This document shows, piece by piece, positions 8,861-17,251 of a stretch of DNA of 64,000 bases (within the stretch, counting starts at the first letter, position 1; the number at the start of each line of letters is the position of its first letter). The stretch is from an uncultured Poribacteria bacterium. GTDB lineage: Bacteria; Poribacteria; WGA-4E; WGA-3G. The translations under genes were made by a program, and so were the position numbers. The stretch is taken from positions 1,426,001 through 1,490,000 of the forward strand of contig OX639973.1 in assembly GCA_951828385.1 (NCBI GenBank). The letters are read 5' to 3'. The notes under the pieces were generated by a model that ran no database searches, had not been told where the DNA came from, and was given only the letters and a program-made list of their open reading frames with translations.

Positions 8861-10180
8861 CTACCAGGAATCACCGGATTTAAACAGGTATTTCGGTGCC
8901 AGCACTGTTAGCGATACGCCGCGTGCCACCAGAAGCAGTGTTAACGCGCCCCACAAACCGTGATTGCCAAAGGGCATTAGCAGATAGACTCCGCCTAAAA
9001 AAAGCAGGGTTGACAGCATCACAGAATTCCGCAGTGCTTTGGAAGCAGTTGCACCGAGAAAAATACCGTCCCAAATATAGGCAGCGACGTTGACAACAGG
9101 GGCGACAATTATCCAGATGAGATAGGGTTTCGCTTGCGCAATAAGCGGCTTCTGATCCGTGAAGAGATACAGTAATCGCTCCCCAAACAACATGAAAATT
9201 AACATAATCACGCCACCAAACAGAAACGACCAAAAGAAAATTTGACGCGTCGCGCCTTTCAGATTCGACATATCCCGCGCGCCCTTGTACTTACCGATGA
9301 GACTTTCCGCCGCAAAAGCGAGTCCATCAATCGCATAAGACATGAGATTGATAAACTGAAGCAGGATTGTGTTGATAGCAAGGACGGTATCACTTAAAGC
9401 GGCGGATTTCGCTGTGAACACGGCATGGCTAAACACGAGAAAACAGGTCCTGATGAAGATATCGCCGCTAATGTTAAGGAATCGCTTGAGTCTGGAAAAT
9501 GCCAAGATTTCTCGGAGGTCCCATGCCGGCAAAATACCGCGATAGTATCTCGAAAAAAATAAAACTGCTAAGAATAATCCGACATACTGTGCAATGACAG
9601 TTGCCAAAGCGACACCCTCTACCGTCATACCGAGCAACCGCACAAACACCAGATTCAGGGCGATATTGACGAGGTTCACCACAACCGTCAGTAGCATCGG
9701 ATAGCGGGCATTCTGTAACCCCAAAAAGACACCGTGAAAAGCGTGCAGACACAATGTTGCAGGCGCAGCATAGAGACGAATATGAAAATAGGCGCGGGCA
9801 AAGTGTTCTACTTCAGGACTTGCATCAATGAGAAGGAAACTGAGGTCAATCAGCTGCCACTGGAAGATAAAGAGGAACAGACTTGACGTAATGCCGATAC
9901 ATATCGCTCTCAGTAGCAAACGTCCGCATTCTGAGAGGTCTTTTTCGCCGAAGGCTTGCGCTGTCAGTCCTGTCGTCGCCATTCTGAGAAACCCGAAACC
10001 CCAATAGATGAAACTGAAGAGAATACCACCGATGCCGACAGCACCGAGATAGTATTCGGATTCCAACCGTCCCATCAATGCGGTATCCACCGCACCCAAA
10101 AGCGGGATAGAAAAATTGCTGACGATATTCGGAAGGGCGAGTCGATAGATTTCTTTATTGATATTCTCAGGGGTATGCAT
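8861..10180 (-). CDS. MATE family efflux transporter (DinF-like)
   Basis: A 439-residue polytopic membrane protein with about twelve predicted helices. The N-terminal signature IYRLALPNIVSNFSIPLLGAVDTALMGRL is typical of the DinF branch of MATE exporters, which move cationic drugs or toxins outward using Na+ or H+ gradients. Substrate unknown. It is the last of the minus-strand genes before the divergent restriction operon. The 305-bp gap to hsdM holds one hairpin and one 17-bp repeat but no gene. Confidence 0.88.
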   Translation of the reverse strand: MHTPENINKEIYRLALPNIVSNFSIPLLGAVDTALMGRLESEYYLGAVGIGGILFSFIYWGFGFLRMATTGLTAQAFGEKDLSECGRLLLRAICIGITSSLFLFIFQWQLIDLSFLLIDASPEVEHFARAYFHIRLYAAPATLCLHAFHGVFLGLQNARYPMLLTVVVNLVNIALNLVFVRLLGMTVEGVALATVIAQYVGLFLAVLFFSRYYRGILPAWDLREILAFSRLKRFLNISGDIFIRTCFLVFSHAVFTAKSAALSDTVLAINTILLQFINLMSYAIDGLAFAAESLIGKYKGARDMSNLKGATRQIFFWSFLFGGVIMLIFMLFGERLLYLFTDQKPLIAQAKPYLIWIIVAPVVNVAAYIWDGIFLGATASKALRNSVMLSTLLFLGGVYLLMPFGNHGLWGALTLLLVARGVSLTVLAPKYLFKSGDSW

Positions 10181-10375
10181 GGAGATGTCCGTTCCAGCTT
10201 CTGTCTTAGAGTCTACCGCAAATTATGCGCGAAGTCAAGGGATATTCTGCTGATGTTTTGACTTGATTTTTCCGTTGAAATCTGTTATCATTTTACCCAT
10301 AAATAACGCCAGTTTGATTAATCATTTCGGATATGTTGCAGCTCTATTTTCCTATCACACAACCGTGAATTGTAC

Positions 10376-10395
10376 CACAAACTTCCCAGTTTGTG
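10376..10395. repeat. Hairpin CACAAACT-TCCC-AGTTTGTG
   Basis: A perfect 8-bp stem with a 4-nt loop in the gap between the MATE gene and hsdM. It has no T-run. It could be a minor interspersed palindrome or an operator for the hsdM promoter. Confidence 0.6.
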
Positions 10396-10438
10396 CACTA
10401 TAGAACAGAAATTAACAGGCGCGCGACATAAGTCCAAC

Positions 10439-10455
10439 ATTTATCAAACTCACGT
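10439..10455 (+). repeat. 17-bp direct repeat flanking hsdM, upstream copy
   Basis: ATTTATCAAACTCACGT here is identical to 12280-12296, just downstream of hsdM. Its first ten bases, ATTTATCAAA, also occur in the terminal repeat of the IS at 48581-49940, so both may be remnants of IS ends. Confidence 0.65.
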
Positions 10456-10485
10456 ATAAATAGCATTACAAAGCGAAGGAGACGC

Positions 10486-12231
10486 ATGGCAAATTATCAA
10501 GAACTCGCAAATCTGGTTTGGACTGTAGCGGATGATGTGCTCAGAGGACTGTTCAAACCACACGAATACGGCGATATCACCCTCCCGTTTCTGGTGCTGC
10601 GCCGATTGGACTGCATCTTGGATGAAGACGATCGAAAAGATAAAGCGATCCAAAGTTACAATCAATTCAAAGATCAAGTATCCGAAGAAGCACTACCGCA
10701 GATTATCCTGAGAGAGATAAACGCCAGCTTCTACAACACCTCCCAATACGACCTCTCTCGACTGACAGAGGATCCGACCAACATCCGCCTCAATTTTGAG
10801 AACTACATCAATGGATTCAGCGAAGATGTCCGCGACATCATCGAAAACTTCAATCTTGATGGCTTTATCGAACGGCTTCACAAAAACAACCGGCTGTTCA
10901 TGTTCTGCGATAAGTTCACCGAAGTCGATTTGCATCCCGATAAGGTAGATAACCACATGATGGGGCAGGTCTTTGAGGAACTGCTCCGCCGATTCTCCGA
11001 GATGTCCAACGAAACGAGTGGCGAACATTACACGCCGCGGGATGTCGTGCGGTTATTGGTCTCGCTGCTGTTTGCGGAACACCGTGAAAACCTGCGCGGG
11101 CAGGGGCTTGTCCGCAGTATCTTCGATCCGTGTTGCGGGACGGGCGGCATGTTGACGATTGGGAAGGAGTACTTCCGTGAACAGATTAATCCGGATGCTG
11201 ATATTCGGCTGTTAGGACAGGAGCTGAACGCGCAGACTTATGCAATCTGCAAGTCGGATATGCTCATCACCGGGGAGGACGCTGACAGTATCCGACACGG
11301 CTCCAGTCTCTCTAATGACCAGTTTCAAGGGAAACGCTTTGATTACATGATAACAAATCCGCCCTTTGGTGTCAGTTGGAAGTCTGACGAAGGGGCGGTG
11401 AAAGCGGAAGCACAAACCGCCACCGGTAGATTCTCAGCGGGTACGCCTCGCTCTTCCGATGGGGCGTTGTTATTCCTGCAACACATGCTCTCCAAGATGG
11501 AGACCCACGGGAGTCGGGTCGGCATCGTCTTTAACGGATCGCCGCTTTTTACGGGGGATGCTGGCAGCGGTGAGAGTGAAATCCGACGTTGGATTATCGA
11601 AAACGACTGGCTGGAATGTATTATCGCGCTCCCTGAAAAATTGTTTTTCAACACCAGTATCGCCACCTATATCTGGATCTTAACGAACCGAAAATCGGAA
11701 AAACGACAAGGTAAGATCCAACTGATTAACGCCGTTGACTTTCATAGAGAGATGAAAAGAAATCTCGGCAGCAAGAGTGTTTTCATTTCCGATAGCCATA
11801 TCCGCCAAATCGCCGAATTGTACACCGACTTTGAAGAGACGGAACACGCCAAAATCTATCCAAACGACTTTTTCGGCTATACGAAGGTGACGGTAGAGAG
11901 ACCGCTCATAGAAAAACAGGAGATTCTCGGAGAGGAAACAGAAGTCGTTGTCACGGATAAGCAGGGCAATCCGAAACCAGATACCAAGCTGCGAGACTAT
12001 GAGCGCGTTCCGCTCACAGAAGACATTGAGAATTACTACCAACGAGAAGTGAAACCGCACGTGCCGGATAGTTGGATAGACAGAAAGAAGGATAAAATAG
12101 GCTACGAGATCAACTTCAATCGGTATTTCTACCAGTACACACCGCTGCGCTCACTGAAGGAGATTGCCGATGAATTGTTGGCACTGGAACGGAAAAGTGA
12201 AGGCTTACTGAATGAGGTTTTGAAGTATTGA
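10486..12231 (+). CDS. hsdM: Type I restriction-modification DNA methyltransferase subunit
   Basis: A 581-residue N6-adenine methyltransferase. It has the N-terminal HsdM helical domain, the AdoMet-binding motif DPCCGTGG (residues ~214-221) and the catalytic NPPF motif (~291-294). It starts after CGAAGGAGACGC. It would work with HsdS (17252-18406) to methylate the recognition sequence and with HsdR (18946-21930) to cut unmodified DNA. It is separated from hsdS by about 5 kb of inserted genes, and two decayed copies of its own 3' end lie within that stretch. A perfect promoter overlaps its stop codon. Confidence 0.95.
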   Translation: MANYQELANLVWTVADDVLRGLFKPHEYGDITLPFLVLRRLDCILDEDDRKDKAIQSYNQFKDQVSEEALPQIILREINASFYNTSQYDLSRLTEDPTNIRLNFENYINGFSEDVRDIIENFNLDGFIERLHKNNRLFMFCDKFTEVDLHPDKVDNHMMGQVFEELLRRFSEMSNETSGEHYTPRDVVRLLVSLLFAEHRENLRGQGLVRSIFDPCCGTGGMLTIGKEYFREQINPDADIRLLGQELNAQTYAICKSDMLITGEDADSIRHGSSLSNDQFQGKRFDYMITNPPFGVSWKSDEGAVKAEAQTATGRFSAGTPRSSDGALLFLQHMLSKMETHGSRVGIVFNGSPLFTGDAGSGESEIRRWIIENDWLECIIALPEKLFFNTSIATYIWILTNRKSEKRQGKIQLINAVDFHREMKRNLGSKSVFISDSHIRQIAELYTDFEETEHAKIYPNDFFGYTKVTVERPLIEKQEILGEETEVVVTDKQGNPKPDTKLRDYERVPLTEDIENYYQREVKPHVPDSWIDRKKDKIGYEINFNRYFYQYTPLRSLKEIADELLALERKSEGLLNEVLKY

Positions 12232-12256
12232 CAAATAGCAAATTTTATGGTATAAT
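12228..12256 (+). promoter_or_regulatory. Perfect consensus promoter overlapping the hsdM stop codon
   Basis: TTGACA at 12228-12233 and TATAAT at 12251-12256 with a 17-bp spacer: both hexamers and the spacing are the sigma-70 ideal. The hsdM stop codon TGA is part of the -35 box. It would drive the inserted genes starting with the GIY-YIG gene independently of hsdM. Confidence 0.85.
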
Positions 12257-12279
12257 TGTCACATAATTTGTTTCAGGGT

Positions 12280-12296
12280 ATTTATCAAACTCACGT
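12280..12296 (+). repeat. 17-bp direct repeat flanking hsdM, downstream copy
   Basis: Identical to 10439-10455. The two copies bracket hsdM and its trailing promoter as a 1.86-kb unit. Confidence 0.65.
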
Positions 12297-12402
12297 TTGA
12301 ACCAAACGATTTACTATCGTTGCTGCCCAATCCAAAAATAGTCGTAAAATACTTCCGAGAGTCGAAATAACTGATTTTCTATAATGCGAAAGGAGGCTAA
12401 AA

Positions 12403-12747
12403 ATGGCACGGATAGGACCGATGAATGTCACCGACGGTAACAAGAAATACCAATTTGTTGTTTACGATTTGGAGGGACCAGAATACAATGCGCCAGGGGT
12501 TTATATATTTTCAAAAGGCAGCCCTAATGTGCAAGGTGGAAACAATCACCAATTTTTATACATTGGTCAAACAGACGGTCTTAGAGATAGATTGGGGCCA
12601 GGTCATCATAAATGGGATGAAGCACTCAGTCATGGAATGAACTATATTTCTGTCTATGTACCTTACCCAGTCGAGTCATGCTCTAATATTGAGAAGCTTT
12701 TAGTTCAACATTTTAAACCACCTCTCAACGACCGGTTAATACGATAA
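12403..12747 (+). CDS. Small GIY-YIG domain protein
   Basis: At 114 residues the whole protein is a GIY-YIG nuclease fold: the GIY strand as GVYIF, the YIG strand as FLYIGQT, the following Arg (DRL), and a C-terminal NIEKLLVQHFKPPLN with the metal-binding Glu and terminal Asn typical of the family. A strong AAGGAGG precedes the ATG. Small single-domain GIY-YIG proteins are DNA nucleases or nuclease-like. Lying between hsdM and hsdS, it probably belongs to an inserted defence or mobile cassette. Which DNA it acts on is unknown. Confidence 0.82.
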   Translation: MARIGPMNVTDGNKKYQFVVYDLEGPEYNAPGVYIFSKGSPNVQGGNNHQFLYIGQTDGLRDRLGPGHHKWDEALSHGMNYISVYVPYPVESCSNIEKLLVQHFKPPLNDRLIR

Positions 12748-12794
12748 AGAAGACCCTTTAGGAAAATTAGGAGAGCATCCCCGCAAATGTAAAA

Positions 12795-12914
12795 GTAGGA
12801 CTTACGCAAATTGAGCAAATATTGGAAATTTAGACGCAAAAAGCGGCAATTTTGTCCTTTAAACCCTCTACCCCCTTATCAGGCGGACTTTAAGATGGCA
12901 TGCGTAAGTCCTAC
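12795..12914. repeat. MITE-like element with perfect 14-bp terminal inverted repeats, copy B
   Basis: GTAGGACTTACGCA at 12795-12808 and its exact inverse complement at 12901-12914 bound a 120-bp element with no coding capacity. It sits between the GIY-YIG and DUF2971 genes. The tips are shared with 3391-3851 and 48391-48519 but the interior is not. Confidence 0.82.
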
Positions 12915-12948
12915 GAAATTTATTTAGAGGATCAAAAAAGAATACAAA

Positions 12949-13932
12949 ATGCCCTACCAAGAAAGCCCCTACTTTGATACTCCATCCCACACAAAAACTT
13001 TATGGAGATACATGCATATAGATAAATTTATGTCAATGCTCAAAACACAGTTCCTTTATTTTCCGAAAATTACTGTATTTAATGACAAATATGAAGGTGA
13101 ACTATCAGATAAGTCCAGAACAGAAGTCTATAAAACAAACTTATTAAATGATAAAAATACACCTATAGAACAAGATGATGTTTTCCGAACGAGAAAAAAA
13201 GATATGGACGAGTATCCAGATGGGCTCGAAAAGAAACAAAGGTTATCTCTTATTCATTCATTTGATGCGCTACTAACAAGATTTTCAAAACACCTAATGT
13301 TTTGCAATTGCTGGTTTCTAAGAGATAATGAAAGTCATTCTATGTGGGCAGAATATGGGGATAAAAGTCCAACATCAATAGCAATTCAAACTACTGTCGG
13401 CGATCTCATCAATAGTTTTGAATTGACCGAATTCGACATCCATATAGGTACAGTAAAATATAAAGATTATGAAAATGAACATATTGAAGGTTATGAGGAC
13501 TTTACGTCAATAGACTTAAACAAGCCTGAAAACGTCCTCCAATTATTTTACGCACCTATTATGCAGAAAAGAAATGTATATGCCGACGAACACGAAGTCC
13601 GAGCTGTAATTTCCTTCGATTCTATATGTAACAAATACTTAGATCGGATTTACACTTCAGATATTCCTTTTTATACTGATAACCTATTTGAATATGACTT
13701 TTCATTGTTCAATGTCAGAAAAACTAACATATTGAAAGACATCCCTAAAGAAGGGCTCAATATAAATGTCAACTTAGGAACATTAATAAAGACTGTCGCA
13801 ATGTCCCCGTATGCAAACGGTTATTTTGACGAACCATTAAGAAAACTGATGGATGACAACAACCTTAATGGAGGCATGGTACGTATTTCTCAAATAGCAG
13901 AGGTCCTTGAAAAAGTTTCACTTATTGAATAA
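12949..13932 (+). CDS. DUF2971 domain protein
   Basis: A 327-residue soluble protein matching the DUF2971 pattern: LWRYMHIDKFMSMLKTQFLYFPK at the start, FNDKYEGELSD, then CNCWFLRDNESHSMWAEYGDKSPTSIAI in the middle and the late KRNVYADEHEVRAVI. The biochemical activity of the family is not established to my knowledge. Its members often occur in phage-defence and mobile regions, which fits the position inside a split type I operon. The local base composition is AT-richer than that of the housekeeping genes, suggesting transfer. Ribosome site is weak (GAGGA about 18 nt upstream). Confidence 0.82.
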   Translation: MPYQESPYFDTPSHTKTLWRYMHIDKFMSMLKTQFLYFPKITVFNDKYEGELSDKSRTEVYKTNLLNDKNTPIEQDDVFRTRKKDMDEYPDGLEKKQRLSLIHSFDALLTRFSKHLMFCNCWFLRDNESHSMWAEYGDKSPTSIAIQTTVGDLINSFELTEFDIHIGTVKYKDYENEHIEGYEDFTSIDLNKPENVLQLFYAPIMQKRNVYADEHEVRAVISFDSICNKYLDRIYTSDIPFYTDNLFEYDFSLFNVRKTNILKDIPKEGLNINVNLGTLIKTVAMSPYANGYFDEPLRKLMDDNNLNGGMVRISQIAEVLEKVSLIE

Positions 13933-14073
13933 CGGATTACTTGATATTACCCGAGAAACCACTTATTTTGCAAGTCGTAGATAGTCAAGGATCGAATTTC
14001 CGCGACGTATTCCATCGAAACGGCGTGACAATAGTGTTTATTTGCGAGGATGATATTCAACGATTGTATGGGA

Positions 14074-14124
14074 GCACTGGATCGGGAAAGTGAAAACTTG
14101 CTGAATGAGGTGTTGAGGTTCTGA
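14074..14124 (+). pseudogene. Remnant of an hsdM 3' end (second copy)
   Basis: An open stretch of 16 codons plus stop reads ALDRESENLLNEVLRF, against ALERKSEGLLNEVLKY at the end of the intact hsdM. Over 52 aligned bases I count about 42 identical. No methyltransferase sequence precedes it. The rest of 13933-14205 has no supported gene. Confidence 0.78.
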
Positions 14125-14205
14125 GAGATTATTGATTTGATGGCATACCATAAGTGATTGGGTTGTATAATATTATCGATTAAGCAGCAATTTGGGTTAT
14201 CAAAT

Positions 14206-15537
14206 ATGAAAAAGGTTACATCACAAAGCATTATAGGACAGCAGGGAGTCAACCACATTGAAAGAATTGTCCAAAAGATGGGATATGTTTGGCGACCTAC
14301 CCCCATATTTGATGTGGGAATAGATGGCGAGATTGAAATTCGTGACCCGACAACAGGTGAAATGACTAACGCAATTATTAAAGTTCAATCCAAAGCAACT
14401 ACTCGGCAATTTCAAGCTGAAACGAATCACTCATTTGAATATCTTTGCGAACAAAAAGACCTTGACTATTGGCTTCAAGGTAATGTGCCCATTATTCTTG
14501 TTGTATGCCGTCCTGAGACCAATGAGGCATATTGGGTTTCTGTCAGAGATTACTTCAGCACTCCTGCGACACAAAAGACCCGTAAAATTCTCTTTGACAA
14601 GCAACGTGACCGTTTTGACACCTCTTGCGCTGCCGGGCTAAAAAAACTTGCATTGCCTAAGGATTCCGGCATTTACTTTACTCCTCTGCAAAAAACCGAA
14701 ACACTCTATACAAACCTGCTCAAAGTAACATCCTTGGCACGGAAAATATATGTTGCTAGCACTAACTACCGGAGGCGCGGATCAGTATGGGATAAATTCT
14801 CCTCAATGGAAGTTAAGGTTGGTCCAGAGTGGATATTGACCGACAAGCAAATCGTTTCTTTTCACAACCTTAAGGAACCACCTTTCAGCGAGATTTGTGA
14901 TTTGGGTACGTGTGAAAGTTTTGACACACAAGAATGGGCAAATAGTAAAGATGAAGACATAAAGCGTCAATTTGTCCAATTGCTCAATAAATGCTTAGTG
15001 GGAAAAACACGGCTTCTTGGATTGGAGTTCAATAAAGCTCATCAACACTACTTCTTTCCGGCGACAAAAGAACTGAAGACTCAGGAAGTATCTTATTATG
15101 GCAGCAAGAAAAGGGTTAGTCGGGAAGTTTTCAAACAATATAGCAAAAAAGGCGATCCGAGTCAAAGGGCGTACTGTCGCCACTCAGCTTTTGAAGGTCA
15201 ATTTCTACGGCTTGGTGACGAGTGGTATTTGGAAATTACTCCGACTTATCATTTCACCTCAGATGGTTATAGAAAGGACAAGTTTCGCGAGGAGCGATTG
15301 CAAGGTATCAAACGTCTGGATCGGAATCCTGCAGTGTTAGGTCAATTACGCATGTGGGCAGTTTACCTTAGTCGACCTCAAGATTTACTTTCATTGAATT
15401 ACCCCTTTTTGCGTTTTGGACAGTTGGCAACGGTGGATATCAATGCTAGTCTTCTTGATGACGTTTGGTACAAATCGGAGGAAAAAGACAAATCAGTGGA
15501 AGAAAACACAGAGAACCAATTGAGGTTATTTGACTAA
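14206..15537 (+). CDS. DUF4365 (DREN) nuclease-APAZ fusion, effector of a short-Argonaute system
   Basis: The N-terminus is a DUF4365 PD-(D/E)XK nuclease: GQQGVNHIERIVQKMG, then FDVGIDGEIEI (acidic residue ~40) and IIKVQSKA (Q61, K63). The C-terminal half resembles APAZ, the part of short-Argonaute partners that mimics Ago N/PAZ regions: YCRHSAFEGQFLRLGDEWYLEITPTYHFTSDGY and GIKRLDRNPAVLGQLRMWA. Start chosen at 14206 (MKKVTSQSIIGQQG) because the family begins there; a longer TTG start at 14158 is possible. Its stop overlaps the Argonaute start (TAATG), so the two are translated together. In SPARDA-type systems this protein degrades nucleic acids when the Argonaute finds its target. Confidence 0.88.
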   Translation: MKKVTSQSIIGQQGVNHIERIVQKMGYVWRPTPIFDVGIDGEIEIRDPTTGEMTNAIIKVQSKATTRQFQAETNHSFEYLCEQKDLDYWLQGNVPIILVVCRPETNEAYWVSVRDYFSTPATQKTRKILFDKQRDRFDTSCAAGLKKLALPKDSGIYFTPLQKTETLYTNLLKVTSLARKIYVASTNYRRRGSVWDKFSSMEVKVGPEWILTDKQIVSFHNLKEPPFSEICDLGTCESFDTQEWANSKDEDIKRQFVQLLNKCLVGKTRLLGLEFNKAHQHYFFPATKELKTQEVSYYGSKKRVSREVFKQYSKKGDPSQRAYCRHSAFEGQFLRLGDEWYLEITPTYHFTSDGYRKDKFREERLQGIKRLDRNPAVLGQLRMWAVYLSRPQDLLSLNYPFLRFGQLATVDINASLLDDVWYKSEEKDKSVEENTENQLRLFD

Positions 15538-17006
15538 TGAAAACGGAATTTTTCCATGAACCAGAATTAGAATTTGGAATTGGTAGGCACATAGACATCA
15601 AATTTGGGTTGATGAATCACGGTCCCTTTGATTCTGATAACCCCCTTGCGCCCAAAAAAATCAAGCTAGGGATTGTTGGCACTCCTGAAACTATTGAAGG
15701 TATAGTAACTTGGTTTGAAAAATGTCGTGCCGGAATTCCAGCCAAACCGAGCAAACATCCTTACCTCTTTCCACACTTTCCCGGATTCGGTGAAGGAATG
15801 CCGCTCTGTGCCGATTTTGTGTTGGATAGCCAACTCCAACGCACTATTCCACAGATCCACTTTGATAAACTGTGTCAAGGACCTAAAACGGATGAAGTTC
15901 TCGAAAAAATTGCTCAATTGTATTTGGATGAAATTGAATATTTAGCAGAGAAAACGGTTGCAGATGTCCTTGTGTGTGCTTTTCCGTTCATTTTAGTCCA
16001 ATATCTTGATCAAGAAGAAGATGAAGTCATTGATGATACCGATGAAATTGATAGGGTGCCAGGGGTTGTAATTATTTCGTCTAAGTTCATTCTTCATGAC
16101 CATCTTAAAGCACAAGCTATGCAATTTGGAAAGCCGACGCAAATTATTCGTCCATCTACCTATGATGAGCGCAAACGACCTAAATCTAAAACAAAATCTG
16201 AAAATAAAAGATCGCTTCAAGATGAAGCGACCCGCGCGTGGAATCTATACACAGCTCTTTATTATAAGGCGGGTGGTACACCGTGGCGATTGGTACACGA
16301 CCCATCAGAATTATCAGCCTGCTATGTTGGTGTAGGTTTTTATAAAACTTTGGACGAAACAAGACTACTCACTAGTACAGCACAGGTGTTCAATGAGCGC
16401 GGAGAAGGTGTTATTCTGCGAGGCGGTACAGCACAAATCTCGAAGGACGATAAGCAAATTCACTTATCTGCCGAGGATGCTTATAACTTGCTCAAAAGTG
16501 CCTTGCAGATTTATCAGAAAGAACATAAGCACTTTCCAGCGCGAGTCGTCATTCATAAAAGTTCAAAACATAATGGAGATGAAATTAATGGTTTTGAGAA
16601 TGCCTTACGAGGTCACTCTATTGGACCTGAGTTAGCAGATTTTATAAGTGTAACACGCTCCAGTACGCGGCTGTTTCGTGGCAATCGCTACCCACCGCTA
16701 CGTGGGACTTTCTTGGACATGGAGGGAGAATACTTTGTGCTTTACACGAAGGGAAGTGTAGATTTCTTTTCCACCTACCCGGGAATGTATGTGCCAAAGC
16801 CTTTAGGGTTTCGCTGCGATCAAGTTGCTGAAACACCTACTTTTCTTGCTCAAGAAATTTTGACATTGACGAAAATGAATTGGAATAATACGCAGTTTGA
16901 CGGTGGAGAGCCAATTACGCTTCGTTGTGCCCGTCAAGTAGGGCAAATACTTAAGTACTTTGGTCCAAATGATCATTATCAACCGTATTACCGTTTTTAT
17001 ATGTGA
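15537..17006 (+). CDS. Short prokaryotic Argonaute (MID-PIWI), catalytically inactive
   Basis: This 489-residue protein has only MID and PIWI domains. The MID region includes ISSKFILHDHLKAQAMQFGKPTQII and LYYKAGGTPWRL (~242-252). The PIWI region shows FPARVVIH, RLFRGNRYPPLRGTF, LYTKGSVDFFSTYPGMYVP, LTKMNWNN (~444-451) and the family-typical C-terminus YYRFYM. Active Argonautes have an Asp where this one reads YVGVGFY (Gly ~267), and the HRDG-like site is HKSS (~340-343), so slicing is not expected. It should bind a guide and trigger the DUF4365-APAZ partner encoded just upstream. Frame and length fit known short Argonautes. Confidence 0.92.
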   Translation: MKTEFFHEPELEFGIGRHIDIKFGLMNHGPFDSDNPLAPKKIKLGIVGTPETIEGIVTWFEKCRAGIPAKPSKHPYLFPHFPGFGEGMPLCADFVLDSQLQRTIPQIHFDKLCQGPKTDEVLEKIAQLYLDEIEYLAEKTVADVLVCAFPFILVQYLDQEEDEVIDDTDEIDRVPGVVIISSKFILHDHLKAQAMQFGKPTQIIRPSTYDERKRPKSKTKSENKRSLQDEATRAWNLYTALYYKAGGTPWRLVHDPSELSACYVGVGFYKTLDETRLLTSTAQVFNERGEGVILRGGTAQISKDDKQIHLSAEDAYNLLKSALQIYQKEHKHFPARVVIHKSSKHNGDEINGFENALRGHSIGPELADFISVTRSSTRLFRGNRYPPLRGTFLDMEGEYFVLYTKGSVDFFSTYPGMYVPKPLGFRCDQVAETPTFLAQEILTLTKMNWNNTQFDGGEPITLRCARQVGQILKYFGPNDHYQPYYRFYM

Positions 17007-17025
17007 CTCATTCTACTCCATGCTG

Positions 17026-17068
17026 TTACTTGAACGGAAAAGTGAAGGTTTGCCAATGAGGTATTGGA
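17026..17068 (+). pseudogene. Remnant of an hsdM 3' end (third copy, frameshifted)
   Basis: CTTGAACGGAAAAGTGAAGG and AATGAGGT.TTGGAA match the last codons of hsdM (LERKSEGLLNEVL) with one base lost in the CTGAATG stretch, which breaks the frame. It lies directly after the Argonaute gene and before hsdS. Confidence 0.78.
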
Positions 17069-17129
17069 ATTATAAGGCGTTATCATGAATATAAAGAGAG
17101 TGGCGATGGTTTTGGAAGCGATGTTAATT

Positions 17130-17217
17130 GTCTGAATCAGGATTCTCAGAATAGTAAATGACAATGGATGAAGTCAATCCTGTTAATCTTAAAGTCCAGT
17201 AAAATCCAGATTCAGAC
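17130..17217. repeat. 88-bp inverted-repeat element ahead of hsdS
   Basis: GTCTGAATCAGGATT (17130-17144) pairs with AATCCAGATTCAGAC (17203-17217), 14 of 15 positions. Similar AATCCTGTTAATC-rich palindromes are widespread interspersed repeats in bacterial genomes. It sits 34 bp before the preferred hsdS start. Imperfect direct repeats (AGTGGCGATGGTTTTGGAAG and AGTGGTGATGTTTTTGGAGG) flank it, hinting at a duplication of the hsdS leader on insertion. Confidence 0.7.
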
Positions 17218-17251
17218 AGAAAGTGGTGATGTTTTTGGAGGAATTCAAATA

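Noticed and set aside
13947-14306. 119-codon minus-strand ORF between the DUF2971 and Argonaute genes
   Set aside because: It runs across the hsdM scar and into the DUF4365 gene on the other strand. No family pattern and no ribosome site, so probably chance.
15537-17006. Slicing Argonaute
   Set aside because: The catalytic Asp positions read Gly and Ser, and the N and PAZ domains are absent, so target cleavage by this subunit is not expected.
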